Shown: piece after piece, positions 7,645-16,811 of the stretch
How positions within the stretch are numbered: the first letter of the stretch is position 1
Layout of the letters: each line of letters opens with the position of its first letter
Origin: Methylobacterium sp. Leaf91
Lineage (GTDB): Bacteria > Pseudomonadota > Alphaproteobacteria > Rhizobiales > Beijerinckiaceae
Assembly: GCF_001422815.1 (NCBI RefSeq)
Contig: NZ_LMMP01000005.1
Location: 154,158 to 197,366, forward strand
DNA length: 43,209 bases
Direction: 5' to 3'
Notes under the pieces: generated by a model
Seen by the model: only the letters and a program-made list of their open reading frames with translations
Database searches by the model: none
What the model was told of the DNA's origin: nothing
Position numbers and translations under genes: made by a program

Positions 7645-10203
7645 TCAGAGGTCGATCGACATCGACAGCAGGTAGGTGCGCGGCGCCCCCTGGAAGAACG
7701 TGCCGAACGACGCCACGCCGGTCCAGTAATTCGTCCCCGTTACGTTCACCACATTGGCGCGGAACGTCGTCCGGCGCCCGTCCAACAGGGTCGCGTAGCG
7801 AAGTCCGAGATCGAGACGGGCCCAATCCGGCAGGGCCTGGGCGTTCGCCGTATCGACGAATTGCCGCCCCGTATAGATGACAGCGCCGTTCAGGGTCAGG
7901 CCTGGGACCCAGGGCAGATCCCACTCCGCTCCGAGATTGAGTTGCACATCGGGTACGCCGATCGGCCGATTGCCCATATTGGCGGCCAGCGCGGATCGCG
8001 TGCGCACGCCGTCGAGCAAGGTGAGGCCGCCGAGGACACGCAGCTCCGGTGCGATCTCGCCATAGACGTTGAACTCCAAGCCGCTCACGGTCTGTTCGCC
8101 GGTTTGGGCATAGCGGCTGTCCGGGCTCAGTTCGCCGATGGGCCGCGTGATCTGGAAGGCGCTGAAGGAGGTGCCGATCCGGCCGAAATCCACCTTCACG
8201 CCGGCCTCGACCTGTTGCGCGACGTAGGGCGCCAACACCTCCCCGAAGTTGGTCGCGGTGGCCGGAGCGATGTCGCCGCGGCTCAGACCCTCGATATAGT
8301 TGCCGTAAAGGGAGATGTTCTCCCAGGGCCGGACGACGAGACCGACGAGGGGACTGGTCGCGCTCTGGTCGTAGGACGAGGCCAGGGTGCCCACGTTCGA
8401 GACGTAGTTGCGGGCCTCGATACGCTGCTGACGCACGCCCACCGTGAGGAGAATGCGCTCATCGAGAACGGACATCGTGTCCGCCACTGAAACCCCCGTC
8501 AGCGTAGTGTCGGACAGGCGCGGCCGAGACGACGAGATGACCGGAGCGATGTAGGGGGCGAGGACGGGATTGTAGATGTTCGACAGATAGCTGCCGCGCA
8601 CGGCGGAAAGATCCCGTCCCGTATCCTCGGTGTAGACCGAGGTCTGTACCGCGAAGGCGTGGCGGATGAATCCGGTCTCGAACTTGGCCCGGATGCCCGC
8701 GTCATAGGTGAGCCGGTCGACGCCAAGATTGTAGTATTGCGGGGCCGTCGTGGTGTCGCCGAGGACGTTGGTGATGGTCGGTGCGGATGCGAAGTAACGC
8801 TCGACACCCGTTTGCGAACCGCCGATGTCGCCGAAGAGGGTGATCTGGTCGCTCAGGTCGTACTCCATGCGCAACAGACCGCCGCGATCGTCCACCTTCG
8901 AGTACTCCCAGGGTTGGCTCACGTTCATACGACCGTCGGCGGCCCTCGGTACGGGCACGCCGGCCCTGAGAAGGAAAGGACGCAGGGGTGCGGTGAAGCG
9001 ATCGTTCTGCGCCAGCAGGTAAAGCCACGCACGGAAGCGGTCCCCCTGGTAATCGAGGGCGAGCGACGCGACCCCCGTCGTCTCGGATTGGCGGTCGATG
9101 GGCGTGTCGCCGCCCCGCAGGCTGCCGACGAACCGCGCCCCCCATTCCCGGTTCGCGCCGTACCGCCGCGCCATGTCCAGTTGGCCGCCGCCGCGTGCGA
9201 TCGAACCGTAATCGAGGGTGACACGCGTCAGATCCTCGCCCGCACGCTTGGGAACCACGTTGATGACGCCCCCGATTCCCCCGTTCGGAGCGATCCCCGA
9301 GAGTGCCGCCGAGGGACCCTTCAGGACTTCGATTCGCTCGGCATAGTCAGTGAGGACACGCAGGCTCGGCGCTACGCCGTAGATCCCGTCGAAGGCGATC
9401 TCGCCGCTGGTCCCCTCGTTGATGGGGAAGCCGCGGATGGAGAAAGAGTCGAAGGGCGCGCCCGTCGTCTGCGTGGCCCGGACGGAGGGATCGAGGATGA
9501 GTGCCTCGGACACGGTGCTCGCCTGCTGGTCCCGGATGAAGCGATCCGTGTAGCTCGTGACGTTGAACGGCGTTTTCGCCGTGTCGACATTGCCGAGCAA
9601 ACCGATCCGTCCCCCCCGTGCCACCTGGCCCCCGGCATAGGGGGCGGACAAGCGTGAGGCGGCCGACATCGAATCCGCGGCGCTCGCGCGCTGCGCCTCC
9701 ACCGAAAGTTCATCGAGGAGGACACCTCCCGGCGGCGCCGTCGGCGCTTCGAGTTGGACGAAGCGCGGATTGACGAGCGTGATGGTCGACGTACCGGCCG
9801 AGCGATACGTCAAACCGGTGTTCTCCAGCAGCTTGGCCAAGGCCTCGAGGGGCAGGAGATCGCCGGCGACGCCCGCCGTGAAAAGATTTTCGGTCAGTGA
9901 CGTCCTGTAGGCCAGCTTGAGCTGCACCTGTTTGGACAGGGCCGCGAGCGCCGGCTCGAGCGGGCCGGCCTCGATGGAAACCCTGACGCGGATCGTGGTC
10001 TGTTCGGCGGAATGCTCCGCCATCCGTGTCGAGCCCGGGACGAGGTCGAACCGGGGCAGGGTTTGAAAGAGCCGGCGCGCGGTGGAGGGCTGCTGAGCCG
10101 CCGCGACCTGGTTCATCGCGATGAGCGAGACGCCGATCCACGCTCCCCGCGCGAGCCAGCGCGCCCCGACATCTCGATCCTGCATCACCATCATCGGCCC
10201 CAT
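7645..10203 (-). CDS. fecA-like: TonB-dependent siderophore receptor with N-terminal STN signalling domain (FecA/FpvA type)
   Basis: An 852-residue outer-membrane receptor, probably for a ferric siderophore. A signal segment (about residues 14-36, ending AAAQ) is followed by an STN domain (about 70-147, with ALAALSKQVQLKLAYR and LLPLEALAKLLENTGL). Then comes a plug domain (about 200-330, VSEALILDPSVRAT... and VLKGPSAALSG) and a 22-strand-type barrel to the C-terminus. The last residues are LLSMSIDL, so the usual terminal aromatic is replaced by Leu. An STN domain is what distinguishes transducers that signal to a FecR/FecI pair, and such a pair lies immediately upstream in the same direction. 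The ligand cannot be read from sequence. Alternative ATGs at 10194, 10191 and 10185 exist. Confidence 0.93.
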   Translation of the reverse strand: MGPMMVMQDRDVGARWLARGAWIGVSLIAMNQVAAAQQPSTARRLFQTLPRFDLVPGSTRMAEHSAEQTTIRVRVSIEAGPLEPALAALSKQVQLKLAYRTSLTENLFTAGVAGDLLPLEALAKLLENTGLTYRSAGTSTITLVNPRFVQLEAPTAPPGGVLLDELSVEAQRASAADSMSAASRLSAPYAGGQVARGGRIGLLGNVDTAKTPFNVTSYTDRFIRDQQASTVSEALILDPSVRATQTTGAPFDSFSIRGFPINEGTSGEIAFDGIYGVAPSLRVLTDYAERIEVLKGPSAALSGIAPNGGIGGVINVVPKRAGEDLTRVTLDYGSIARGGGQLDMARRYGANREWGARFVGSLRGGDTPIDRQSETTGVASLALDYQGDRFRAWLYLLAQNDRFTAPLRPFLLRAGVPVPRAADGRMNVSQPWEYSKVDDRGGLLRMEYDLSDQITLFGDIGGSQTGVERYFASAPTITNVLGDTTTAPQYYNLGVDRLTYDAGIRAKFETGFIRHAFAVQTSVYTEDTGRDLSAVRGSYLSNIYNPVLAPYIAPVISSSRPRLSDTTLTGVSVADTMSVLDERILLTVGVRQQRIEARNYVSNVGTLASSYDQSATSPLVGLVVRPWENISLYGNYIEGLSRGDIAPATATNFGEVLAPYVAQQVEAGVKVDFGRIGTSFSAFQITRPIGELSPDSRYAQTGEQTVSGLEFNVYGEIAPELRVLGGLTLLDGVRTRSALAANMGNRPIGVPDVQLNLGAEWDLPWVPGLTLNGAVIYTGRQFVDTANAQALPDWARLDLGLRYATLLDGRRTTFRANVVNVTGTNYWTGVASFGTFFQGAPRTYLLSMSIDL

Positions 10204-10292
10204 CCGTCCAAAACCGGGGCGGTGCGCTTCGCGCTTCTTCGTCCCTGCGGAGATAGACCGTCGACCCGCGAATCTCCTGACGTCCTCCTGCG

Positions 10293-10312
10293 CCCGACCA
10301 CGTTGGGTCGGG
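10293..10312. promoter_or_regulatory. Hairpin in the fecR-fecA intergenic gap
   Basis: CCCGACC (10293-10299) pairs perfectly with GGTCGGG (10306-10312) around a six-base loop. It lies in the 179-bp gap between the anti-sigma gene and the receptor gene. It could attenuate read-through, or end an internal transcript so that receptor expression is tuned separately. No T-run is visible. Confidence 0.35.
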
Positions 10313-10335
10313 ACACATCTCTAAGCCTCTGTTTG

Positions 10336-10386
10336 CCGCGCTCTTTTTCGCCGAACCGGCATCCACTTCGGCGGAGAGCGCTCTAA
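10336..10386 (-). repeat. Dispersed palindromic element, copy 1 (supplies the fecR stop codon)
   Basis: The plus-strand core CGCCGAACCGGCATCC...CGCTCTA recurs at 25013-25048 and, inverted, at 27860-27905. Read on the minus strand, the element begins with TAGAGCGC, and that TAG is the stop codon of the fecR-like gene (10383-10385). The two ends (GCGCTCT at 10338-10344 and AGAGCGC near 10376-10382) are inverted repeats, so the unit can fold on itself. It resembles the small intergenic palindromes common in Rhizobiales. Confidence 0.7.
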
Positions 10387-11318
10387 CGCACCAGGACCAC
10401 GAACGGCGTCAGGCGGGTGACGCGGATTCCCATCGCGGTGACCAGCACGTCGAGCGCCTCGTCGGTATCGCGCGGATCGAGCGTGCCGCTGAAGCGCCGC
10501 TCGCCGACGGAGGAATCCATCAGCAAGATCCGGCCGCGCCGATAGCGCTCGAGTTCGGCGATGACCTGCCGGAGGCTTTGGCCGGAGAACGAGAGCTTAC
10601 CGTCTCGCCACGACATCGCCTCTGCGACATTTCCCTGCCGCGCGACGGGGCGGTCGCCCTCGTCCCGGAACGCGACCTCACCCGGATGGAGAAGCGTGTG
10701 ACCGACCGCCGTCGAGACATCGACACGCCCCTCGGCAACGCCGACGGGATCGGCGGCTCCATCGACCCGCACGTAGAAGCGGGTTCCGACAGCGCGGGCA
10801 CTGACACCGTTCCCGCGCACGATGAAGGGACGCCGAGGATCGGGCACGACATCGAACACCGCTTCGCCTCGGAGAAGATCGACGGCGCGCTCCTCGGCCG
10901 TGAAACGCAACGCGACCGCCGTGTCGGTGTTGAGGTCGATCCGGCTCCCGTCGACCAGGGTGCGGGTTTCGATCTCGCCCACACCCGTCCACGCATCGGC
11001 CCGCAGGCGATCGATCAGACCGAGCTGAGCCCCCGCGATTCCGGCGAGGGCGATCGCTACGACGGCGCTCAGCCCCACGGCCCGCCTGGACTTACGCTCG
11101 CGCGGATCGGGCACTTGGCCCATGGTTCGACGCCACGTCTCCATCTCCGCATAGGCCTCGGCATGGGCCGGATCGGCCCCGCGCCAGACCTCGAAGGCCT
11201 TTCGATCGGCGCCGCTCGCATCGGCCGAGGTAAGCCGCACGACCCAGAAGGCGGCGGCCTCATAGACGGGATCGTCCTCCCCTCCGGGCGATGCATCCGG
11301 TGAGACGCCTTCGTTCAT
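10383..11318 (-). CDS. fecR-like: FecR-type anti-sigma factor / sigma regulator
   Basis: A 311-residue inner-membrane signal transducer. The N-terminal cytoplasmic part (about residues 1-75) carries the FecR N-domain signature AAFWVVRLTSAD with AHAEAYAEMETWRRTM. One transmembrane helix is at about 82-102. The periplasmic FecR domain (about 110-215) includes RTLVDGSRIDLNTDTAV and AVGTRFYVRVD, and an STN-like tail (LRQVIAELERYRRGRI...) follows. In the Fec paradigm it receives the signal from the STN domain of the liganded receptor and releases the partner ECF sigma factor. Its position between sigma and receptor genes fits. The TAG stop belongs to a dispersed element (10336-10386). Confidence 0.93.
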   Translation of the reverse strand: MNEGVSPDASPGGEDDPVYEAAAFWVVRLTSADASGADRKAFEVWRGADPAHAEAYAEMETWRRTMGQVPDPRERKSRRAVGLSAVVAIALAGIAGAQLGLIDRLRADAWTGVGEIETRTLVDGSRIDLNTDTAVALRFTAEERAVDLLRGEAVFDVVPDPRRPFIVRGNGVSARAVGTRFYVRVDGAADPVGVAEGRVDVSTAVGHTLLHPGEVAFRDEGDRPVARQGNVAEAMSWRDGKLSFSGQSLRQVIAELERYRRGRILLMDSSVGERRFSGTLDPRDTDEALDVLVTAMGIRVTRLTPFVVLVR

Positions 11319-11421
11319 GCCGCTCTATCGATGTGCCGAGGGGGGATAGGCCGATCCGGTCCTTCATAGCGGACGTGCCGGATCGCAAGCTCACGACATA
11401 CGGGGTCGGAGCATCGCAACA

Positions 11422-11931
11422 CTAGAAGAAGTCGGCGCAGCGACGGCGTGTATGAAGCAGCGCCTTCATGAGGTGCTTCTCGACCATGTTGCGGCTGATG
11501 CCGAGCCGCGCTGCGATCTCCCCGTTCGCGAGTCCATCGAAGGCACTGAGCAGAAAGACCTCCCGGCACCGTGGCGGCAGCTCGTCGATGGCGGCCGCGA
11601 CCAAGCGGAGCTGCTGGCGCGCGACGACCTGCTCCTCCGTGCGGATCGTCTCGTCGACGCCGCTCGCGAGGTGTACGTCCGTCACCTGCCGGAACAGATC
11701 GGCCTCGAACCGGCGACGCTTTCCCAAGCTGTTGGCGACGTTGCGGGCCACGAAAAACAGGAAGATCGGCGGGTGCTCGATCTCGGTCCTGTTGAGCGCC
11801 TTGATGAGGCGGAGATAGGTTTCCTGCATCGCATCGGCGGCGTCGGCGGGATTGTCGAGCAGCCGAAGCAGAAAGCGTTGAAGCTTCAGGCCCTCGCTAC
11901 GATGCAGCGCATCGACTGAAACCGTTGGCAT
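11422..11931 (-). CDS. fecI-like: ECF sigma factor, FecI type
   Basis: About 169 residues. Sigma region 2 is at the N-terminus (FLLRLLDNPADAADAMQETYLRLIKAL). Region 4 with its helix-turn-helix is near the end (IDELPPRCREVFLLSAFDGL and IAARLGISRNMVEKHL). It should direct RNA polymerase to the receptor operon when released by the FecR-like protein 103 bp downstream. The ATG at 11931 is preferred over an in-frame GTG at 11949, though neither has a clear Shine-Dalgarno sequence. The ATG lies directly after GGGTGGTACT, one arm of a 10-bp inverted repeat. FecI genes are usually iron-regulated through Fur, but I could not identify a Fur box here. Confidence 0.92.
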   Translation of the reverse strand: MPTVSVDALHRSEGLKLQRFLLRLLDNPADAADAMQETYLRLIKALNRTEIEHPPIFLFFVARNVANSLGKRRRFEADLFRQVTDVHLASGVDETIRTEEQVVARQQLRLVAAAIDELPPRCREVFLLSAFDGLANGEIAARLGISRNMVEKHLMKALLHTRRRCADFF

Positions 11932-11937
11932 GATACC

Positions 11938-12030
11938 AGTACCACCCACTTTGGATCATGGCAGCATCGCTTGATGACCGTGCCTCCGAGCAAAGAAGCG
12001 AGCCGCTCATTATGCAAGCCGGGTGGTACT
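11938..12030. promoter_or_regulatory. fecI leader with a 10-bp perfect inverted repeat
   Basis: AGTACCACCC (11938-11947) and GGGTGGTACT (12021-12030) are exact reverse complements 73 bases apart. In the fecI mRNA the second arm to be transcribed lies right against the start codon, so pairing would hide the initiation region. The stretch further upstream (about 12031-12120) is markedly AT-rich and probably holds the promoter. I see a TTGAAA at 12061-12056 on the minus strand but no convincing -10 box. Confidence 0.4.
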
Positions 12031-12230
12031 TTGTATGTTTTCTAAATAACTCGTCTTTCAAGTGAGCAAACCTTTGTCTTTTCGGGACAAATGTTCTCCC
12101 GAACGACATTTCTAAACTACATCTCGTTTCCGGATGGGCATCAATTCGTCGTGGTGTTGCAGCACCACAACAAGACGGATCGAGGTTCGTGGCTGCGGCA
12201 TGGCCGTTCGGTTGCCCCTCGCATGGCCCG

Positions 12231-14909
12231 TCAGTCCGCCGCTCTCCCCTTCTCCACCTCCGTCTGGCGCGCCTTCTGGTGCAGCAGGTTGAGGATCAGC
12301 GCCGTCCAGCCGGTCTGGTGCGAGGCGCCGAGGCCGCGGCCGGTATCGCCGTCGAAGAACTCGTGGAACAGCAGGGCCTCTTCGGCGCCGGGCGCGGAGG
12401 CGATCGGCGGGCGATCGCCGAAGGCCGGGCGCTTTCCGTCCTCGCCCTTGGCGAAGAGGGAAATCAGGCGGTCGGTGAGGGCGTCCGCGATGGCGTTGAG
12501 GGTGACGAAGACACCCGATCCCGTCGGATATTCCACCACGAAATCGTCGCCGTAATAGGAATGGAACCGTCGCAACGCCTCGACGACGAGGTAGTTGATC
12601 GGCATCCAGACCGGGCCGCGCCAGTTCGAATTGCCGCCGAACATGTTCGATGTGGAATCCGCCGGGTCGTAGCGCACCGTGAACGCGTCGCCGAACCCGT
12701 TGAGGGAATAGGGCCGCTCCAGATGCGCCTTCGACAGGGAGCGCACGCCGTGGGTCGAGAGGAACTCGGCCTCGTCGAGCATGCGCCGCAGCAGCGCCTT
12801 CATCCGGTGGCCGCGCAGGAGCGACAGCAGCTTGCGGTCGCCGACACCGCCCTCGTCCCAGCGCGAGACGAGGCAGGCGAGGTGGGGGCGGTTCTCGAGG
12901 AGCCAGTTCAGGCGCCGGGCGAAATCCGGCAGCCGCTGCAGCACCGAGGGTTCGATCACCTCGACGGCGAAGAGCGGCACCAGCCCCACCACGGAGCGGA
13001 CCCGCAACGGCAGCATCCCGCCGCCGGGAATGTCGACCTCGTCGTAGTAGAACTCGTCCTCCTCGTCCCACAGGCCGAAGCCCTCGCCGCCCATGTCGGT
13101 CATCGCCTCGGCGATGAGGAGGAAATGCTCGAAGAACTTGGAGGCGGTGCTTTCGTAGACGTCGTTGTGGAGCGCGAGTTCGAGGGCGATGCGCATCATG
13201 TTGAGCGAATACATCGCCATCCAGGCGGTGCCGTCGGCCTGGTGGATGCGGCCGAAGCCGGGCGGCGGTCGCGACCGGTCGAACACGCCGACATTGTCGA
13301 GGCCGAGGAAACCGCCCTGGAAGACGTTACGGCCGTCCGCATCCTTGCGGTTCACCCACCAGGTGAAGTTGATCAGGAGCTTGTGGAAGACGCCTTCGAG
13401 GAAGGCGAGGTCGCCTCGCCCGCCGCGCCGGTCACGGTCGATCTCGAACACCCGGTAGGTGGCCCAGGCATGGACCGGCGGGTTGGCGTCGCCGAACTCC
13501 CATTCATAGGCCGGAAGCTGGCCATTGGGGTGCATGTACCATTCGCGGGTGAGGAGCAGGAGCTGCTTCTTGGCGAAATCCGGGTCGAGCAGCGCCAGCG
13601 GCAGGCAGTGGAAGGCGAGGTCCCAGGCCGCGAACCAGGGATATTCCCACTTGTCCGGCATCGAGAGCACGTCGGATCCGGCGAAATGACGCCAGTGGAT
13701 GTTGCGCCCGCCATCGCGCTCGTGGGGAGGGGCGGGCTGGAGCGGATCGCCCTTCAGCCAGAGCCGCACATCGAAGCAATAGAACTGTTTCGACCAGATC
13801 AGCCCGGCGGCGGCCTGCCGGAAGATGGCGCGGGAATCCGCATCGGCGATGCCGTCCTGCAACGCATCGTAGAACGCATCCGCCTCGGCGACGCGGCGCA
13901 GCAGGATGGCGCCCTCGTGGTCGACCGGACGGGGCCGCGACCCCGCCGACAGCCTCAGGGTGACCCGCCGGGTTTCGCCGGGCGCGAGGCGGAAGGCGTA
14001 ATGCAGGCCGAGCTTGGTGCCCCCATCCCTCCGCACGGCGGATTCGTCGCCCCCGACGATGGCCGCGTGGAGCCCGTCCTTGAACGGGCCGGCGGCATCG
14101 GGTTGCCAGCCATGCAGGCGCAGGTTGGTGTCGTTCTCGCAGAACAGCACCTCCGGCTCGCCGTCGAAGGAGAGCCGGTAGCGGCCGAGGCGCGGATGTT
14201 CGCAGGCGATGCCGCCATCGGGCTGGACCGCCATGCGCGGGCGCGATTCGGCCGGTCCCTCGCGCCAAGACCAGATGTTGCGGAACCAGAGCTGGGGCAC
14301 GACACGCAGGTCGGCGGCGTCCGGACCGCGATTGGTCACGGTAATGACGGCGTGGATATCGTCGATATCTTCCTTGGCATATTCGACGGTCACGTCGAAG
14401 AACCGGTCCCCGTCGAAGATTCCGGTCGCCTCGATCTCGTATTCCGGCTGATCACGGCCACGGCGCAGCCCCTCGCGGACGAGGTCCTCATACGGGAAGG
14501 CGGCCTGCGGATAACGGTAGAGGAACTTGAGGTAGGCGTGGCTCGGGGTCGCGTCGAGGTAGTGATAGACCTCCTTGACGTCCTCTCCGTGATTGCCCTC
14601 CTCGTTGGTCAGGCCGAAGAGCCGTTCCTTCAGGATGTGGTCCCGGCCGTTCCACAGGGCGAGGGACAGGCACATCTGTGCACGCTCGTCGCAGATCCCC
14701 GCCAGCCCGTCCTCGCCCCAGCGATAGGCGCGCGAGCGTGCCTCCTCATGCGGCAGCGAACGCCAGGCATTGCCGTCGCGGCTGTAATCCTCCCGCACCG
14801 TCCCCCATTGGCGCTCGGCGAGATACGGGCCCCACAGGGACCATGCGCGCTCGCCCCGCGCCTGCTCGGCGATGCGGCGGCGTTCGGCCCAGCCGTCGAG
14901 CTCGCTCAC
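12231..14909 (-). CDS. GH63-like glycosidase (MGH1-type glucosidase), cytoplasmic
   Basis: About 892 residues. The frame stays open to 15014, but the GTG at 14909 (VSELDGWAERRR) has GAGGGGA seven bases upstream, and the extra N-terminal residues look non-coding. There is no signal peptide. It opens with ERAWSLWGPYLAERQWGTVREDYS and continues with FGLTNEEGNHGEDVKE, WDLAFHCLPLALLDPDFAK, GFLGLDNVGVFDR and, near the end, NWRGPVWMPINYLVVEALRRF. These match the large bacterial (alpha/alpha)6-barrel proteins grouped with GH63/mannosylglycerate-hydrolase-like enzymes. Such enzymes cleave alpha-glucosides or mannosyl/glucosyl-glycerate, and the exact substrate cannot be read here. It is divergent from the acid phosphatase gene. 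A GH15 enzyme is encoded 6 kb away. Confidence 0.85.
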   Translation of the reverse strand: MSELDGWAERRRIAEQARGERAWSLWGPYLAERQWGTVREDYSRDGNAWRSLPHEEARSRAYRWGEDGLAGICDERAQMCLSLALWNGRDHILKERLFGLTNEEGNHGEDVKEVYHYLDATPSHAYLKFLYRYPQAAFPYEDLVREGLRRGRDQPEYEIEATGIFDGDRFFDVTVEYAKEDIDDIHAVITVTNRGPDAADLRVVPQLWFRNIWSWREGPAESRPRMAVQPDGGIACEHPRLGRYRLSFDGEPEVLFCENDTNLRLHGWQPDAAGPFKDGLHAAIVGGDESAVRRDGGTKLGLHYAFRLAPGETRRVTLRLSAGSRPRPVDHEGAILLRRVAEADAFYDALQDGIADADSRAIFRQAAAGLIWSKQFYCFDVRLWLKGDPLQPAPPHERDGGRNIHWRHFAGSDVLSMPDKWEYPWFAAWDLAFHCLPLALLDPDFAKKQLLLLTREWYMHPNGQLPAYEWEFGDANPPVHAWATYRVFEIDRDRRGGRGDLAFLEGVFHKLLINFTWWVNRKDADGRNVFQGGFLGLDNVGVFDRSRPPPGFGRIHQADGTAWMAMYSLNMMRIALELALHNDVYESTASKFFEHFLLIAEAMTDMGGEGFGLWDEEDEFYYDEVDIPGGGMLPLRVRSVVGLVPLFAVEVIEPSVLQRLPDFARRLNWLLENRPHLACLVSRWDEGGVGDRKLLSLLRGHRMKALLRRMLDEAEFLSTHGVRSLSKAHLERPYSLNGFGDAFTVRYDPADSTSNMFGGNSNWRGPVWMPINYLVVEALRRFHSYYGDDFVVEYPTGSGVFVTLNAIADALTDRLISLFAKGEDGKRPAFGDRPPIASAPGAEEALLFHEFFDGDTGRGLGASHQTGWTALILNLLHQKARQTEVEKGRAAD

Positions 14910-15268
14910 GCCGATTCCCCTCGTGCCGGACCGGGCCCGCGGGCCTCGCCGAACGGACACGACCGGCGCTCGACCGGCGACGGCTGGCGAAGGCGGGGGA
15001 TCATGCGGCAACACATGGATAGCGGCTTATGGGCGGTCATCGGTCCCGATGGGCTTTGGCTCAGTGGGAGCCGAGATGCACCATTAGCGCCAAGCGCGGA
15101 TAAGTCTCCGAGGAACATTCCGTCAGGGGCGGTCCTCGCCCCGCCGCCGGAGAATGGGTCACGCAGGCGTCACGGAATGGTGCGCGTGGTCCGCCGCGAA
15201 AACCGGCGGCGATGGGCGGAGCACTCTGCTAGCCTGCGCCACCGCCACGACAGCCTGATTCCGGTGCC
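14910..15268. other. Divergent intergenic region, 359 bp
   Basis: It separates the minus-strand glycosidase from the plus-strand acid phosphatase and so must hold both promoters. Apart from the GAGGGGA ribosome site of the glycosidase (about 14916-14922) I see no convincing promoter hexamers, repeat or small gene. Confidence 0.5.
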
Positions 15269-16693
15269 ATGACCAGACCACGCACGAACACGGCCCGCAC
15301 GCTCGGGCTCATCGCATGCCTCGCCCTGGCGCCCGCTCACGCGCTGGCACAATCGGCGACGAATCTCGAGGCGCTGCGCGGGCTGGCGCCGGTGAGCGCC
15401 CTGCCGGCGACGGCGGAGGGCAAGGCCGCGCTGGCGGCGAACCTCACGGTCACCGGCGACATCCAGATGGGGCGGCACCCGCAGCCCCTGCTGCTGCCCT
15501 TCGCCGAGCAGCAGCGCCTCGCCCTGCGCGATTGCTTCATCACCGACGGCAACGCCGCGCAGCTCGCCGACGGCCTCGGCACCGCACTGGGAGATGCCTA
15601 CCAGGCCAAGGCGCGCTACGAGGACTTCAAGACCTTCACCAGTGTTTCGGGCAGCCTCGCCCGCCTGATCGGCTACACCAACAACATCACCAAGTCGGAT
15701 TCGAATGCGGGGAAGTACTTCTTCGCCAACGCGACGACGAATGGCGAGGCCCCCGTCTCCGAACCCGCCCGCGCCATTCTCACCAAGGTCGGCGGCACGA
15801 CGGATGTCTTCGGTAAGACCTATGGCCGTCCCGCCGGAACGCCGGGTGCCGACGCCTTCGGCAATTCGCGCCCGTTCCAGACCGAGCCGAGCCTTCTCGC
15901 CTATCGCGGCGAGGATTATTTCGGCGCCGCCTCCCACAGCATGGACTGGCTGCGCGGGCCGAAACAGAACCTCACGGACAGCCCGTCCTATCCGAGCGGC
16001 CACACCACCTACGGCTACACGGAATCGCTACTCCTCGCCCTGCTGGTGCCCGAGCGCTACCAGCAGATGATCGCGCGCGGGGCCGAGTACGGCAACAACC
16101 GCATCGTGGTCGGCGCCCATTACGCCATGGACGTGCTCGGGGGCAGGGCGGTGGCACTCCATGCCGTCGCCCATCTGCTGGCCAACGACCCCGCCTATGT
16201 GGGTCAGACCCGCGCGAACCCGGCCATCGACAACGAGATGAGCCGCGCCACCGACGGCGCGGTGACGATCTCCGACTATCCCGAGGCCCTGAAAGCGGCG
16301 CGCGCGGAACTCCAGGCCTTCCTTCGCGAGCGCTGCGGCGACACGGTGGCGGCCTGCGCCGCCGCCGACCGGAGCCGCTTCAAGGATGCCGCCGCCAACG
16401 GGGCCTTCTACGCCTCCACCCAGACCTACGGCCTGCCGGTGGTGCATCGGGACCGGTCGGGCCAGCCGGTGGACGTCGCGCGGGTCGCGCCGGAGGCCGG
16501 ACACCTCCTCACGGCCGCCTTTCCGGCCGTGACCCTGGACGAGGCCAACGCCATCCTCACCGCCACCCTCGGCCCGGCCGGCGGCTTCCTCGACGACGGC
16601 TCGGTCTTCGGCCTGTATTCCCGCCTCGACCTCTATGCGGCAGGCGGCAAGGCCGCGTCCCTCGCCGCGAGCCGGCGCGCCACCGCGCCGTAG
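15269..16693 (+). CDS. Secreted PAP2-family acid phosphatase (class A-like)
   Basis: A 474-residue exported phosphatase. The signal peptide is clear (TARTLGLIACLALAPAHALAQ, about residues 9-28). The PAP2 signature is spread over three parts: KTYGRP upstream, SYPSGHTTYGYTESLLLALLVPE with the catalytic-loop His245, and NNRIVVGAHYAMDVLGG with His284 and Asp288. The usual SR of the third motif is NR here. The family forms a phosphohistidine and releases phosphate from varied monoesters in the periplasm; vanadate haloperoxidases share the fold. It is nearly twice the length of enteric class A phosphatases (about 250). The extra C-terminal part (after about 320) has no recognised domain. Phosphate scavenging is the likely role, but no Pho box was seen. 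Confidence 0.85.
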   Translation: MTRPRTNTARTLGLIACLALAPAHALAQSATNLEALRGLAPVSALPATAEGKAALAANLTVTGDIQMGRHPQPLLLPFAEQQRLALRDCFITDGNAAQLADGLGTALGDAYQAKARYEDFKTFTSVSGSLARLIGYTNNITKSDSNAGKYFFANATTNGEAPVSEPARAILTKVGGTTDVFGKTYGRPAGTPGADAFGNSRPFQTEPSLLAYRGEDYFGAASHSMDWLRGPKQNLTDSPSYPSGHTTYGYTESLLLALLVPERYQQMIARGAEYGNNRIVVGAHYAMDVLGGRAVALHAVAHLLANDPAYVGQTRANPAIDNEMSRATDGAVTISDYPEALKAARAELQAFLRERCGDTVAACAAADRSRFKDAAANGAFYASTQTYGLPVVHRDRSGQPVDVARVAPEAGHLLTAAFPAVTLDEANAILTATLGPAGGFLDDGSVFGLYSRLDLYAAGGKAASLAASRRATAP

Positions 16694-16811
16694 CGCCTCG
16701 CGCCTGCGCGACGAGCGGTTCTAGACCGTCGCCATCCCGCGGGCGTTCAGGCTTTCTTAGCCATGCCACGGGAGAATGCCGCGTCGCCAACCCGTCGCGA
16801 GGACATCGTTC

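Noticed and set aside
12151..12168. GTGGTG/CACCAC hairpin as the terminator of the GH63-like gene
   Set aside because: Only six pairs, no T-run, and 60 bp from the stop; too weak to call.
12189..15272. A 1027-codon plus-strand frame opposite the GH63-like gene
   Set aside because: No recognisable domain, composition typical of antisense frames, while the minus strand carries clear glycosidase motifs and a good ribosome site.
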